From an uncultured Opitutaceae bacterium (GTDB lineage Bacteria; Verrucomicrobiota; Verrucomicrobiia; Opitutales; Opitutaceae), in the NCBI GenBank assembly GCA_903862935.1, contig CAIOZY010000025.1, positions 1-64,000 on the forward strand: a stretch of DNA of 64,000 bases, read 5' to 3'. How positions within the stretch are numbered: position 1 is the stretch's first letter; each line of letters opens with the position of its first letter. The notes under the pieces are model-generated. The model ran no database searches. It was not told where the DNA came from and saw nothing but the letters and a program-made list of their open reading frames with translations. Both the position numbers and the translations under genes were made by a program. This document shows, in pieces, positions 43,661 to 54,567 of this stretch.

Positions 43661-45124
43661 ATGCTTGCCTACCCGCGGGGGCCCATGCACACCGACATCC
43701 GCGAATACATCGCCCGGCTTCTGGCCAACGGCTACGTCGCGCACGTCCTGACAGTTGCGGGGTTCCTGCTGGCGTTTTTCCTGGTAGCGCGCCTCATGAG
43801 CCAGAAGAAGGCACCGGCGAACACGTTCGCGTGGCTCCTGGTGATCCTGTTGGTTCCCTACGTGGGGGTGCCTCTCTTCCTCCTGATCGGGGGCCGCAAG
43901 CTCAGGCGCCTGGCGGAGCGCAAGTCCCAGCTCCTGCCTCTCCTGCCCGGCGGCCTGGTAGGGCCCAGGTCAAGCGAGGGGGGCGCGGTCGCGCACACCG
44001 TAACCGCGGCGGGAGGCTATCCGCCGGTCAGCGGCAACCACATCGAGTTTCTGACGACCCCGGAGGACGAATTCAGGGCCCTGGTCCGCCACATCCGGGA
44101 GGCCAAGACCCACATCCATATCACGACCTTCATTCTAGGCCGCGACGAGACCGGCCGGGAGATCGTCCGGCTGCTCGCCGAACGGGCGAAGGAGGGCGTG
44201 AAGGTGCGCCTGCTCCTGGACTCCCTGGGATGCCTTTTTGCCCGGTGGGGGTTCCTGTCTCCGCTCACCCGGGCCGGGGGCGAGGTGGGCCGGTTCATGC
44301 CGGTCCTGCCTTTCTCGTCGCGCGGCTCGGCCAATCTGAGAAACCACCGCAAGATGGCGATCTTCGACCACACGACCGCCATCATCGGGGGCCGCAACCT
44401 CGCCCGCGAGTACATGGGTCCGCGGCCCTACCGGAAGCGCTGGAGGGACCTGGGCACCCGGATCGAGGGCCCGGCGGCGGCGCTGCTGAACGAGGTTTTC
44501 ATCGCCGACTGGTGCTTTACCACCCGGCAGTCCCCGCAGGTACTTCACGCCGAGATTCCCGCCGGGGTGGCCCATCCCGTGGGGGAGAGCGTACTGCAGG
44601 TCGTGGCGAGCGGGCCCGACGTCCGCGGCGACCCCCTCTACGAGGGGATCGTCGCCATGATTCAGGAGGCCGAGCAGAGCATTTGGATCGTGACGCCGTA
44701 CTTCATCCCCGACGATGTCCTCTTGCGCTCGCTGATCGTGAAAGCCCGCGCGGGCCGCCAGGTCACGCTCATCGTCCCGGCCCACTCCAACCACCCCGTG
44801 ACCGACTTCGCCCGGCACCACTACACCCGAGAGCTGCGCCAGGCCGGGGCCCGGGTCCTGCACTACATGGGCGGTATGCTCCACGGAAAGGCCATGGTGA
44901 TCGACGACCGGGCCGCCCTCGTCGGCTCGGCCAACTTCGATCTACGGAGCCTGTTCGTCAATTTCGAGATCGGAGTCTTCGTTCACACCCCGTCCGACAT
45001 TGCGGTGCTCAGGGGCTGGATGGATGATCTCCAGGTCCGCTGCCGCCCGGCAACGCCGAGGAAACGCCGGATCCTGGGGAGTCTCCTGGAGGACTTGAGC
45101 CGGCTGCTCGCGCCACTCCTCTAG
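43661..45124 (+). CDS. cls: Cardiolipin synthase (phospholipase D family)
   Basis: A 487-aa inner-membrane enzyme that joins two phosphatidylglycerols to cardiolipin. Two N-terminal transmembrane helices (about residues 25-45 and 55-77) are followed by two PLD domains with complete HKD motifs: NHRKMAIFDHTTAIIGGRN and LHGKAMVIDDRAALVGSAN. GGGGAAG before ATG 43661 supports this start; ATG 43685 is an alternative. The gene ends in TAG within the same CTAG that ends cimA on the other strand. Confidence 0.93.
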   Translation: MLAYPRGPMHTDIREYIARLLANGYVAHVLTVAGFLLAFFLVARLMSQKKAPANTFAWLLVILLVPYVGVPLFLLIGGRKLRRLAERKSQLLPLLPGGLVGPRSSEGGAVAHTVTAAGGYPPVSGNHIEFLTTPEDEFRALVRHIREAKTHIHITTFILGRDETGREIVRLLAERAKEGVKVRLLLDSLGCLFARWGFLSPLTRAGGEVGRFMPVLPFSSRGSANLRNHRKMAIFDHTTAIIGGRNLAREYMGPRPYRKRWRDLGTRIEGPAAALLNEVFIADWCFTTRQSPQVLHAEIPAGVAHPVGESVLQVVASGPDVRGDPLYEGIVAMIQEAEQSIWIVTPYFIPDDVLLRSLIVKARAGRQVTLIVPAHSNHPVTDFARHHYTRELRQAGARVLHYMGGMLHGKAMVIDDRAALVGSANFDLRSLFVNFEIGVFVHTPSDIAVLRGWMDDLQVRCRPATPRKRRILGSLLEDLSRLLAPLL

Positions 45125-46692
45125 TCGGCCCAGCCCATCAGCATGTATTCGACCGCGTCGCGCAGGGCCTGCCAGCTTGCGTCGATCACGTTCTCGCTCG
45201 CCCCGACCGTGACCCAGATCGAGCGGCCGTCGCCGCTTTCGATCAAGACGCGCGTCCGCGCGCCGGCCCCCTGGTTCGCGTCGAGGATGCGCACCTTGTA
45301 GTCGCGCAGTGTCATCGTGCGAAGCTGGGGGTAGGTTTGGTCGAGAGCGAGCCGCAGAGCCTTGTCGAGGGCGCCGACGGGACCGTCCGACTCGGCAACG
45401 GTGTGTACCGACTGGCCGCCGACCTTGACCTTCACCGTCGCCTCGGCCCACAGGTCCCCGCGGTGCCTCTCGATGATCACCCGGTAGCCCTCGACCTCGA
45501 ATAGATCCTTTCTCTTCCCCAGCCATTTGGCGATCAGGAGCTTCAGCGAGGCGTGTGCCGCCTCGTACTCGTACCCCCTAAATTCGAGCTCCTTTAATTC
45601 CTCGATCAACCCTTTCATCTGGGGATGTTTCTCGTCGAGTTCGAGCCCGAGTTCGCGGGCCTTGGTGGCGAGGCTGCTGCGGCCCGCCATGTCCGAAACC
45701 AGGACTCGCGTGCGGTTGCCGACCTGCGCCGGGTCAATGTGTTCGTAGCTGCGCGCAACCTTCCGCGCCGCGTGGGCGTGTAGCCCCCCCTTGTGGGCAA
45801 AGGCGGACTCCCCCACAAAGGGGGCCTTGGGGTCGGGGCGCAGGTTCGCGAGCTCGTCGAAGAACAGCGACAGGTCCCTCAGTTGCCCCAGGTTCTCGGC
45901 GCAGCGCGCGGTGCGATCCATCTTGAGGAAGAGGTTCGGCAGGATCGTCGTCAGGTTGGCGTTTCCGACCCGCTCCCCGTAACCGTTCATGGTGCCCTGG
46001 ACCAGCCGGGCCCCCGCGGTGATGCCCGCCAGGGAGACGGCGACCCCAAGGCCGCTGTCGTTGTGGCAGTGGATCCCGATCCTGTCGGCCCCAAACCGGG
46101 CGACCGCGGATGCCGTGATCTCCTGGACCTGCTCGACGAGCTTGCCGCCGTTGGTCTCGCACAGGGTCAGATTCGCGGCGCCGCCCCGGGCGGCCGCCTC
46201 GAGGGTGCGCAGCGCATAGTCCGGATCGGCCAGGTACCCGTCAAAGAAGTGCTCGGCGTCATAGATCACCTCGCGTCCCTGCGCGACGAGGAACCGGGTC
46301 GACTCCTCGATCATCGCCAGGTTCTCCTCGAGGGTCGTTCCCAGCACCTCGGTCACGTGCAGCCCCCACGTCTTCCCCACGATCGTCAGTACGGGGATCG
46401 TGCTGTCGAGCAGAGTCTTCAGCTGGGGATCCTCCTCGGCCTTGGCCCCGGGGCGGCGGGTCGAGCCGAAGGCGGCCAGGCGGGCATGCTTGAGCTTGAG
46501 TTTCCGGGCCTCGGCAAAAAAAGCGATGTCGCGGGGGTTCGAGCCCGGATAGCCGCCCTCGATGTAGTCGATCCCGAACTGGTCGAGCCTCTCGGCAATC
46601 AGAAGCTTGTCGGCCACGGAGAAGCTGATCCCCTCGCCCTGGGTGCCGTCGCGCAAGGTGGTGTCGTAGATTCTGATCGAGTTGGTGCTCAT
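45121..46692 (-). CDS. cimA: (R)-citramalate synthase
   Basis: A 523-aa DRE-TIM metallolyase condensing acetyl-CoA with pyruvate, the first step of the threonine-independent isoleucine route. The catalytic start IYDTTLRDGTQGEGISF, metal ligands in GIHCHNDSGLG, and MNGYGERVGNANL are seen; the C-terminal ~130 residues are the LeuA-type regulatory dimer domain that binds isoleucine. The N-terminal IDYIEGGYPGSNP is typical of CimA rather than LeuA. It is downstream of gap-pgk-tpiA but separated by a leader with an Ile-rich peptide and a terminator hairpin, suggesting attenuation. ATG 46692 follows the T-run by 0-1 nt. Confidence 0.93.
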   Translation of the reverse strand: MSTNSIRIYDTTLRDGTQGEGISFSVADKLLIAERLDQFGIDYIEGGYPGSNPRDIAFFAEARKLKLKHARLAAFGSTRRPGAKAEEDPQLKTLLDSTIPVLTIVGKTWGLHVTEVLGTTLEENLAMIEESTRFLVAQGREVIYDAEHFFDGYLADPDYALRTLEAAARGGAANLTLCETNGGKLVEQVQEITASAVARFGADRIGIHCHNDSGLGVAVSLAGITAGARLVQGTMNGYGERVGNANLTTILPNLFLKMDRTARCAENLGQLRDLSLFFDELANLRPDPKAPFVGESAFAHKGGLHAHAARKVARSYEHIDPAQVGNRTRVLVSDMAGRSSLATKARELGLELDEKHPQMKGLIEELKELEFRGYEYEAAHASLKLLIAKWLGKRKDLFEVEGYRVIIERHRGDLWAEATVKVKVGGQSVHTVAESDGPVGALDKALRLALDQTYPQLRTMTLRDYKVRILDANQGAGARTRVLIESGDGRSIWVTVGASENVIDASWQALRDAVEYMLMGWAD

Positions 46693-46702
46693 GAAACGAA
46701 AA

Positions 46703-46728
46703 CCCCGGGCTTCGAATCGGGCCCGGGG
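46703..46728 (-). terminator. Hairpin with T-run in the cimA leader (putative attenuator)
   Basis: On the minus strand CCCCGGGC, 10-nt loop, GCCCGGGG is followed by TTTTCGTTTC and then the cimA ATG. It has the form of an intrinsic terminator. The 3' arm also contains the only GGGG that could serve as the ribosome site, so the hairpin may block translation too. Its 5' arm can alternatively pair with CCCCGGGG at 46782-46789 in the leader peptide frame. Confidence 0.6.
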
Positions 46729-46764
46729 CGTTGGGGGTTGTGGCGTTCGGTCCTTTCTCGCATC

Positions 46765-46842
46765 TTACGCCAGACCTCCGTCCCCGGGGCGTCCGGAGAT
46801 AATAATCGGGATCGCAATCGAGGGCTTAGGGAACGAGGGCAT
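46765..46842 (-). CDS. Putative isoleucine-rich leader peptide of cimA
   Basis: A 25-codon frame upstream of the attenuator hairpin. In the middle it has the block IAIPIII (codons ATT GCG ATC CCG ATT ATT ATC), five isoleucines in seven codons, striking in this GC-rich stretch. The segment CCCCGGGG lies directly after the Ile block (46782-46789) and could form the antiterminator. No strong ribosome site is seen, and the ATG 46842 start is a choice. It would make ribosome stalling on Ile codons control cimA. Confidence 0.5.
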   Translation of the reverse strand: MPSFPKPSIAIPIIISGRPGDGGLA

Positions 46843-46868
46843 GGTTAAGGCGGAGCGTGAAGACGAAT

Positions 46869-46886
46869 AGCGGCCCGGGGGCCGCT
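46869..46886. terminator. Perfect hairpin after tpiA
   Basis: AGCGGCC, 4 bp, GGCCGCT: a perfect 7-bp dyad, 34 bp beyond the tpiA stop. A second stem (GCCGCC/GGCGGC) lies between. T-runs are weak, so termination may be partial. Confidence 0.4.
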
Positions 46887-46919
46887 GTCCATCCTGTTTT
46901 TGCCGCCCGGAGGCGGCGG

Positions 46920-47687
46920 CTACTTGACCGCGGCAGCGGCCTTGACCAGCTCGACAAAACTGCGGGCCTCGAGGGCCGCTCCTCCGATGAGGCCTCCGTC
47001 GATGTCCTTCTGGCTCAGCAGCTCCGCCGCGTTCGACGGTTTCATCGACCCGCCGTAGAGGATTCGGACTCGCTGGGCAGCGGGCTCGCCTAGGATCTTC
47101 ACGAGGAGCCCGCGGATGAACGCGTGCACCTCTTGCGCCTGGTCGGCCGTGGCAACCTTCCCGGTGCCGATCGCCCAGACCGGCTCGTAGGCAATGATGA
47201 GGCTGGCGGCCTGGTCGGCCCCCACCCCCTCGAGCGCCCGCTCGGTCTGCGTCTGCACCACCTTGAGGGTCGAACCCGCCTCCCGCTCGGCCAGGCTCTC
47301 TCCGACGCACAGGATCGGCTTGAGCTGGTTCTTGAAGGCGGCGAGGACCTTGTGGTTCACCGCGGCGTCCGTCTCCCCGAACAGGGAACGGCGCTCGCTG
47401 TGCCCGAGGATCACGTGGGTGACAAAGAGGGCCCGGAGCATCGGGGCCGAGACCTCCCCGGTGAAGGCCCCCTGGGCCTCGGGGTGCATGTTCTGGGCGC
47501 CGAGTCTGACGACCGATCCCTCGACCGCGCGCCCGACGCTCTCCAGGGCGGTGAACGGCGGACAAATGACGACGTCGACCTCGTTTTGTTTGCCCACGGC
47601 CGCAACAACGTCCTTGGCCAGGGCGAGGCCGTCGCCGGCCGTCTTGTTCATTTTCCAGTTTCCCGCAATGAGCTTCTTGAGGTGCAT
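46920..47687 (-). CDS. tpiA: Triosephosphate isomerase
   Basis: A 255-aa TIM barrel interconverting dihydroxyacetone phosphate and glyceraldehyde 3-phosphate in the cytosol. All catalytic motifs are present: IAGNWKMN (Lys), VILGHSERR (His), AYEPVWAIGTGK (Glu) and the phosphate-binding GGSMKPSNA. The length is standard. It is 12 bp downstream of pgk in the gap-pgk-tpiA order, so probably co-transcribed. Confidence 0.97.
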   Translation of the reverse strand: MHLKKLIAGNWKMNKTAGDGLALAKDVVAAVGKQNEVDVVICPPFTALESVGRAVEGSVVRLGAQNMHPEAQGAFTGEVSAPMLRALFVTHVILGHSERRSLFGETDAAVNHKVLAAFKNQLKPILCVGESLAEREAGSTLKVVQTQTERALEGVGADQAASLIIAYEPVWAIGTGKVATADQAQEVHAFIRGLLVKILGEPAAQRVRILYGGSMKPSNAAELLSQKDIDGGLIGGAALEARSFVELVKAAAAVK

Positions 47688-47699
47688 GTGAGATGGTTT

Positions 47700-48950
47700 C
47701 TAGGCTTGGGTTTCGAGAAAGGCGACACCGGGGAGGATCTTGCCCTCCAGGTACTCCAGGCTCGCACCGCCGCCGGTGGAGCAGTGCGTGACCTTCGAGG
47801 CGATCTTGAACTTCTTGGCCGCGGTCGCTGTGTCCCCTCCGCCGATCACCGTGACCGAACCCCGCGAGGTGGCCTCGGCGATCGCCTCGGCCATGGCGCG
47901 CGTGCACGCCGAAAACTTCTCGAACTCGAAGACGCCCGGGGGCCCGTTCCAGACGATGGTCCTCGCACCGAGGATCGCCTCGCGGAAGATCGCCGCGGAC
48001 CGGGGGCCGCAGTCCAGCCCCATCCACCCGTCGGGAATCCCCGTCGCGTCGTCGGCCTCCTTTGTGGCCGCCGCGGCGTCGAAGCGGTCCGCGCACACGT
48101 AGTCCACCGGGAAGATCAACTTGACCCCCTTGGCCTTGGCCTCGTCCGCGAGGGAGGAGGCGATCTTCGCCCCCTCCGGGTCGAACAGGCTCGAGCCGAT
48201 CGACATCCCCCCGAGGACTTTCTTGAAGGTGAAGGCCATTCCGCCCCCGATGATGATCGAGTCGGCCTTGCCAAGGAGGTTCCGGATGAGCGGGATCTTG
48301 TCGGCGATCTTGGCGCCCCCGAGGATCGCCAGCAGCGGCCGGGCCGGGTGTTCCACAACCGCGGCGAAGGCCTTCAATTCGGCCTCCATGAGAAATCCGG
48401 CCGCCTTCTCGGGGAGCGACACCCCGACCATCGAAGAATGCGCCCGGTGGGCGGTGCCGAAGGCGTCGTTCACGTAAACGTCCCCGAGCCGGGTCAGCCC
48501 GGCGCGGAAGAGCTCGACCGCCTTGGGGTCGGCCTTCTTCGAGGTCCCGTCCGCAAGCTTTACCTTGCCCTCCTCCTCGATGTGAAACCGCAGGTTCTCC
48601 AGGAGAATGACCGACCCGGCCGCGGGCTTCGCGCAGGCCTGCTCGACAGCCGGCCCGACGCAATCGTCCAGGAAGACGACCGGGCGGGCGAGGAGCTTTT
48701 CCAGTTCCGCCGCCACGGGCTTCAGGGAATACTTGGCAACGCGCTGCCCGTCCGGCCTTCCCAGGTGGCTCATCAGGACCACTGAGGCCCCGTGCTCCAG
48801 GGCGTACTTGATCGTCGGCAGGGCCGCCGCGATGCGCTGGTTGTTCGTGATGGCCCCGGTCGCCTTGTCCTGGGGGACATTGAAGTCGACGCGCATCAGC
48901 ACGCGCCGGCCGGAGACCGAAAGATCGCGGATCGTCTTGAATTTGGGCAT
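47700..48950 (-). CDS. pgk: Phosphoglycerate kinase
   Basis: A 416-aa glycolytic kinase transferring phosphate from 1,3-bisphosphoglycerate to ADP. It shows [17 protein letters not shown], the hinge region and [12 protein letters not shown] in the nucleotide domain; length and order are normal. It lies between gap and tpiA. The 104-bp spacer to gap is extremely GC-rich with several short stems, perhaps an mRNA-processing or partial termination point. Confidence 0.97.
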   Translation of the reverse strand: MPKFKTIRDLSVSGRRVLMRVDFNVPQDKATGAITNNQRIAAALPTIKYALEHGASVVLMSHLGRPDGQRVAKYSLKPVAAELEKLLARPVVFLDDCVGPAVEQACAKPAAGSVILLENLRFHIEEEGKVKLADGTSKKADPKAVELFRAGLTRLGDVYVNDAFGTAHRAHSSMVGVSLPEKAAGFLMEAELKAFAAVVEHPARPLLAILGGAKIADKIPLIRNLLGKADSIIIGGGMAFTFKKVLGGMSIGSSLFDPEGAKIASSLADEAKAKGVKLIFPVDYVCADRFDAAAATKEADDATGIPDGWMGLDCGPRSAAIFREAILGARTIVWNGPPGVFEFEKFSACTRAMAEAIAEATSRGSVTVIGGGDTATAAKKFKIASKVTHCSTGGGASLEYLEGKILPGVAFLETQA

Positions 48951-49054
48951 GGAGGAGGGAGCGGAGTTCGCCCCGCTGCGGGGCGGGCCGGCCCTGGAAG
49001 GGGAAAACCCCGCCCGGGCGGGCCGGCCGCCCGCCCGGCTGGGGAGAAGGGGCC

Positions 49055-50259
<1,205 letters not shown>

Positions 50260-52713
50260 CTAGTCGGCTACCCAGAGCCCGGAACCTAGGGCCGGGATAA
50301 ACAGGTCGGACTCCACCGGGCTCCGGGCCCCGTGACTGTCCGGCGCATAGAACCGGTCCTGGTCGGCGACCAGCCTCCAGGCCCCCGAGGAAGCCACCTC
50401 GGCCCCCACAGGCAGGGTCGCGTCACCCAGGGTCGGGTTGACCGCGAAGAGCAGCCGGTCCCGGCCGTGCGAAAAGTCCGCGTTGCAGAGCATCGCCAGG
50501 GGCTGCCCGTCTCGGGCGCCGAAGAAGCGGTAGAACCCGTCCCCCGGGCGGGAGTACTGGCGCAGGAGCCGGCCGTGGCGGCCGAGCCGGAAGGCGATCC
50601 AGTCGGCGAAGTACGTGTGGGTGCCTAGGTAGCGGTACAGCCGGCGGTAGTCCAGGGCGTTCAGGTCCCCCCTTAGGTAGGTGTTCGAGACGCCGTGCTT
50701 GGACCTGAGGAAGTCCTGCCCCTGGGCGAGCATCGGGATCCCCGCCGACAGGAACAGGATCGAGGCCATCAGGTGCGTGCGGCGCCGGTCGTTCGCCGTC
50801 GGCGCGAAGCCGTTGCCGCCGGGGTTCTCGGTGATGACATCGACCCAGGTGCGGTCGTCGTGGGACTCGACGTAGTTGACGGTCTGGGCCGGCCATTTGG
50901 CGAAGAACCACGGCGAGCCCCTCATGAAGTATTCCAGGTCCGCAGCCGTGCCCGATCCCCGCACGTACCCCTGCACGAAGTTGCGGTAGCCGTCGTTCCA
51001 CGAGGCCCAGCCCGTGTCGCGCAGGGCGCCTGCGATGTGGCCGCGGAAGCTCCACGGCTCGGCGATCAGGATCACGTCGGGCTTGGTCTCCTTGAGGGCC
51101 GCCTCGACCTCGCGCAGGAGCGCAAAACCGAGGATCTCCGCCAGGTCGAAGCGGAAGCCGTCCACCCCGTAGGCCTCGATCAGGTGCCGGCAGCTGTCGA
51201 TCACCAGCCGGGCGACCATCCTCGAGCCGGCCCTCAGGTCGTTGCCGCAGGCGCTCCAGTTGGTGAGTTTCCCGTTCCGGTCCCGCTCCGCGTAGTACAG
51301 CCCGTCGATGTGGAGCAGGTGCTCGGGAACCCCGACGTGGTTGAAGACGACGTCGAGGACGACCGCGATCCCCTTGCGGTGGAAGGCCCCCACCAGCCCC
51401 TGGAGTTCCCTCACGCCCGAGGCCTCGGCCGGGTCGAGCGAGTAGGCGCTCGCGGGCGCGAAATAGCTGTTGGGCATGTAGCCCCAGTGGTACTCCCCGG
51501 CCGACGCGCTGTCGAAAAGCTGCACGGGCTGGAGTTCGACGCAGTTGACGCCCAGGCTGGACAGGTAGAACTCGGGGCTTTCGACCCAGCGGGTGAGCCC
51601 CGTGAACCCCAGGCGCTCCTCGGGGGTCGCGGGGACCGGGGCGTGGGCCGCCAGGTCGCGCACGTGGGCCTCCGCGATTACCAGGTCCTGCCAGGCGGGG
51701 GTCCGCAGGCTCTGGTCCCCCTGCCCGATCCATTCGCGCGACAGGACGATTCCGGGGCCCTCCCGGCCGACCGCGGCGAGAGCGTACGGGTCGAGGACCC
51801 GAACGGCCGGGTCGAAGCGTCCCGGCCCCTTGCGCGGCCCGTCGAGGGTGTACCAATAGAACCAGCCGTGGAGCGCCTCTCCGAGCTCGATCTCCCAGAC
51901 CCCAGCCGCGCCGTCCAGGTCGGCCCGCCGGGCCAGCGCATAGCAGGGGGCGTCCGCCTGCCCGTCGAGCTCGCGGCAGAGGTGGAGCGTGACAGAACGG
52001 GCCCTCGGGGCGAAAAGCCGGAAGACAGTCGAGCGCTTGCCCACCACGGAGCCCAGGGGCAGGCGCGTCGAAAGCCCGTAGAAGAACCGGTCCAGCCCCA
52101 GGCCAACCGGATTGCCCGGCACCCCCTCGACGGAGGCCGTCCACGATTCGGTGAGCTCGATCGGCCGGGTCGTCGTGAAGCGCCACAGGTGCTGGCCGGT
52201 TCGGGCCCGCTCGACAAGCCGGTTTCGGTTTCCGTGCTCGTCACGGACCAGGTTCGGCGTGTCGTCAGGGGGCGTCAGCCACCAGTGCTCCCCGGTGACG
52301 AACTTGAACCGCGGCTGCTTGCTCGTGAGGATCAGCTCGGGCGCCCCCGTCCAGGCAAGGACGGGCGCCCCGTCGAGTTCCGCCGGGACCAGCCGCCACT
52401 CCTCGCGGCCGATGGCCTCCGTCCACCCGTTGAAGTCCCCCGCAAGATAGACCGAGTCCCGGGCCGCGTCGACCTCCCCCTCGTGGCCGATCGGCAGTGC
52501 GAAGACTAGCTCGCCGGACGGCCTCTGGAAAAATCCATAGATCCCGGCGACCACCGACTCGGGGGCCGGGGAGACCGAGGCGACCGGCGGCACGGACGGA
52601 CCCGGCACGAGCCTCGGCGGGGCGGCCGCCGTCCAGTTGCGGTCGAACTCGAGAATCCCGGAGCCCAGGGAGTCGAACCAGGCGCGGACCAGGCGTGGGA
52701 GGGAGTCGGGCAT
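50260..52713 (-). CDS. Pullulanase-type GH13 alpha-glucan debranching enzyme
   Basis: An 817-aa GH13 protein with two N-terminal E-set/CBM48-like domains (about 85-180 and 225-310) and the catalytic barrel after 340. The four GH13 regions are DVVFNHVG (454-461), GFRFDLAEI with nucleophile D523, LIAEPW with acid/base E552, and VESHDD (615-620). [13 protein letters not shown] matches the pullulanase/isoamylase YNWGYDP motif. There is no signal peptide, so it probably trims alpha-1,6 branches of glycogen in the cytoplasm. It is divergent from mnmA with 107 bp between. Confidence 0.88.
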   Translation of the reverse strand: MPDSLPRLVRAWFDSLGSGILEFDRNWTAAAPPRLVPGPSVPPVASVSPAPESVVAGIYGFFQRPSGELVFALPIGHEGEVDAARDSVYLAGDFNGWTEAIGREEWRLVPAELDGAPVLAWTGAPELILTSKQPRFKFVTGEHWWLTPPDDTPNLVRDEHGNRNRLVERARTGQHLWRFTTTRPIELTESWTASVEGVPGNPVGLGLDRFFYGLSTRLPLGSVVGKRSTVFRLFAPRARSVTLHLCRELDGQADAPCYALARRADLDGAAGVWEIELGEALHGWFYWYTLDGPRKGPGRFDPAVRVLDPYALAAVGREGPGIVLSREWIGQGDQSLRTPAWQDLVIAEAHVRDLAAHAPVPATPEERLGFTGLTRWVESPEFYLSSLGVNCVELQPVQLFDSASAGEYHWGYMPNSYFAPASAYSLDPAEASGVRELQGLVGAFHRKGIAVVLDVVFNHVGVPEHLLHIDGLYYAERDRNGKLTNWSACGNDLRAGSRMVARLVIDSCRHLIEAYGVDGFRFDLAEILGFALLREVEAALKETKPDVILIAEPWSFRGHIAGALRDTGWASWNDGYRNFVQGYVRGSGTAADLEYFMRGSPWFFAKWPAQTVNYVESHDDRTWVDVITENPGGNGFAPTANDRRRTHLMASILFLSAGIPMLAQGQDFLRSKHGVSNTYLRGDLNALDYRRLYRYLGTHTYFADWIAFRLGRHGRLLRQYSRPGDGFYRFFGARDGQPLAMLCNADFSHGRDRLLFAVNPTLGDATLPVGAEVASSGAWRLVADQDRFYAPDSHGARSPVESDLFIPALGSGLWVAD

Positions 52714-52820
52714 GGAGGGTCAGGGATCCTAGACGATCCCCGGGCTCCCTGGATACAAAATTAACCGTGAATACGCGGTTTGATCCCGGCCCTGTATGGG
52801 TTAGACAGGGGGGAACGCGC

Positions 52821-53906
52821 ATGCCTGCCCAAGAGAAGATCCTGGTCGCCCTGTCCGGCGGAGTCGACAGCTCCGTCGCGGCGTTGCTGCTCAAGGAGCA
52901 GGGCCACGACGTCTCCGCGGCGTACATGAAGAACTGGATCAACGAGGACAAGGTGATCGGCCGCTGCCCCTGGGAGGAGGACATCGAGGACGCCCGCCGG
53001 GTCGCCTCCCAGATCGGGATCGACTTCCAGGTGGTGAACCTGATGCGCGAGTACCGGGAGCGGGTGGTCGAGTACCTCCTGGACGGCTACGCCAGGGGCC
53101 TGACGCCTAACCCCGACGTCCGCTGCAACCGGGAGATCAAGTTCGGGATCTTCCTCGACTGGGCTTTGGCCCACGGGTTTGCAGCGGTTGCGACCGGCCA
53201 CTACGCGCGCCGCGCGGACGGGGCCGCGCCCGGCACAGTCCGTCTCCTCGAGGGGGCGGACAAGGCCAAGGACCAGTCGTACTTCCTGGCCCTGCTTTCC
53301 CAGCGGCAGATCCGCGACGCCCGCTTCCCGGTCGGGGACCTCGCCAAGCCGGAGCTCCGCCGGATCGCGCGGCAGGCCGGGCTCGCCACGGCCGACAAGA
53401 AGGACAGCCAGGGAATCTGCTTTATCGGGGAGGTGAAGATGGCCGACTTTCTGCGCTCGTACGTGCCGGACAAGCCGGGCCCCATCGTCCGGGCAAGCGA
53501 CGGCCGGCAGCTCGGGGAGCACCGGGGCCTGCATTACTTCACGCTTGGGCAGCGCCGCGGGATCCGCGTGCCGTCCAACGCCGACAACGAGCGCTACGTC
53601 GTCGTGGGTAAACGCGCCTTGGACCAGGCTCTCTTGGTCGCTTTCGACCACCCCGACGCCCCGGGACTGTTCCAGACCGAAGTGCGGGTGCACAGCCTCA
53701 GCTGGACCGGGGAGCCCGTCGCCCGGCCCCGGGCCCTGGAGGGCCGCGTGCGCTACCGGGACCCCCGGGTGGAGCTGGAGTTCAGGCCCGAGGAGGGCGG
53801 TTGCGCCCGGATCCGCTTTCTAAAGCCCCAGCGGGCCCTGGCCTCCGGTCAGGTGCTCGCCCTGTACCAGGGCGAGGAGCTCCTCGGCGGCGGGGTCTAC
53901 CTGTAA
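52821..53906 (+). CDS. mnmA: tRNA-specific 2-thiouridylase
   Basis: A 361-aa enzyme making 2-thiouridine at the wobble position of Lys/Glu/Gln tRNAs. The PP-loop [14 protein letters not shown] is at the N-terminus; catalytic cysteines appear in [12 protein letters not shown] and [11 protein letters not shown]; the C-terminal beta-barrel is complete. AGGGGGG upstream of ATG 52821 fixes the start; a longer frame upstream is an artefact of high GC. It is convergent with the LysE gene, 13 bp between stops. Confidence 0.95.
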   Translation: MPAQEKILVALSGGVDSSVAALLLKEQGHDVSAAYMKNWINEDKVIGRCPWEEDIEDARRVASQIGIDFQVVNLMREYRERVVEYLLDGYARGLTPNPDVRCNREIKFGIFLDWALAHGFAAVATGHYARRADGAAPGTVRLLEGADKAKDQSYFLALLSQRQIRDARFPVGDLAKPELRRIARQAGLATADKKDSQGICFIGEVKMADFLRSYVPDKPGPIVRASDGRQLGEHRGLHYFTLGQRRGIRVPSNADNERYVVVGKRALDQALLVAFDHPDAPGLFQTEVRVHSLSWTGEPVARPRALEGRVRYRDPRVELEFRPEEGGCARIRFLKPQRALASGQVLALYQGEELLGGGVYL

Positions 53907-53919
53907 GGCCCCGGCTGCG

Positions 53920-54567
53920 TCAGCGCAGCGAGGCGAAGGCGAGGCTCGCGGCGAGCAGCAGGAAGACCGCCCCGAGGGCCCGGTCGATCCAGTGCCCGTG
54001 GCTGAGGAACGCGCGCCGGACACGGTCGCGGGTGAAGACATAGGCGACCAGGCAAAACCAGGCCATCGTCGCCAGCGACACCCAGACGCCGTAGCCGGCC
54101 TGGATCAGTTTCGGGGTCTTCGGGCTGATGACCGCCGCAAACAATGCGACAAAGAAAAGGCCCGCCTTCGGGTTCAGGGCGTTCACCGCAAAGCCGGACA
54201 TCCAGGCCGCCCGGGCCGAGGGCGTGCGGGGCGGGACGGGGCCCGCCCCCGCCGCCGCGCCGGAGGGCGCTTGGCGGGGCTTGGCGCGCAGGTCATGGAT
54301 GCCCACCCATGCGAGGTAGCCGGCCGCAGCAAACTTGAGCACCGTGAAGGCGAGCGGGGAGTTGGCCAGCAGGACCCCGATCCCGAGCAGCGAGTACGTG
54401 ACGTGCAGGCAGATCGCGGAACCGACCCCGATCGCCGTCCAGACGGCCGTCCGGTGGCCGTGGGTGAGGCTCTGGCGCAGCACCATCGCGAAGTCCGGGC
54501 CCGGGCTGGCCACGGCCAGAAGGTGGGCCAGCGCCACCTTCAGGAACTCCACGAGGTAGGGGTTCAA
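53920..54567 (-). CDS. LysE/RhtB-family exporter
   Basis: A 215-aa membrane protein with about six transmembrane helices. It has the family signature HLLAVASPGPDFAMVLRQSL near the N-terminus and FAVNALNPKAGLFFVALF in the middle. It probably exports amino acids or similar metabolites. The start is a TTG that overlaps the obgE stop as TTGA, implying translational coupling in an obgE-lysE unit. A linker of Ala/Pro/Gly (about residues 120-142) precedes the second half. Confidence 0.88.
   Translation of the reverse strand: MNPYLVEFLKVALAHLLAVASPGPDFAMVLRQSLTHGHRTAVWTAIGVGSAICLHVTYSLLGIGVLLANSPLAFTVLKFAAAGYLAWVGIHDLRAKPRQAPSGAAAGAGPVPPRTPSARAAWMSGFAVNALNPKAGLFFVALFAAVISPKTPKLIQAGYGVWVSLATMAWFCLVAYVFTRDRVRRAFLSHGHWIDRALGAVFLLLAASLAFASLR

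Noticed and set aside
46765-48663. Very long open frame antisense/out of frame to pgk and tpiA
   Set aside because: It is a product of high GC3; pgk and tpiA have full family motifs in the true frame. Only its last 25 codons are of interest as the leader peptide.
50695-52509. Long plus-strand frame opposite the GH13 gene
   Set aside because: No motifs, biased composition; a shadow of the GH13 codons.
52497-52820. Extended N-terminus for mnmA
   Set aside because: It would overlap the GH13 gene and destroys the family N-terminus; AGGGGGG before ATG 52821 is decisive.
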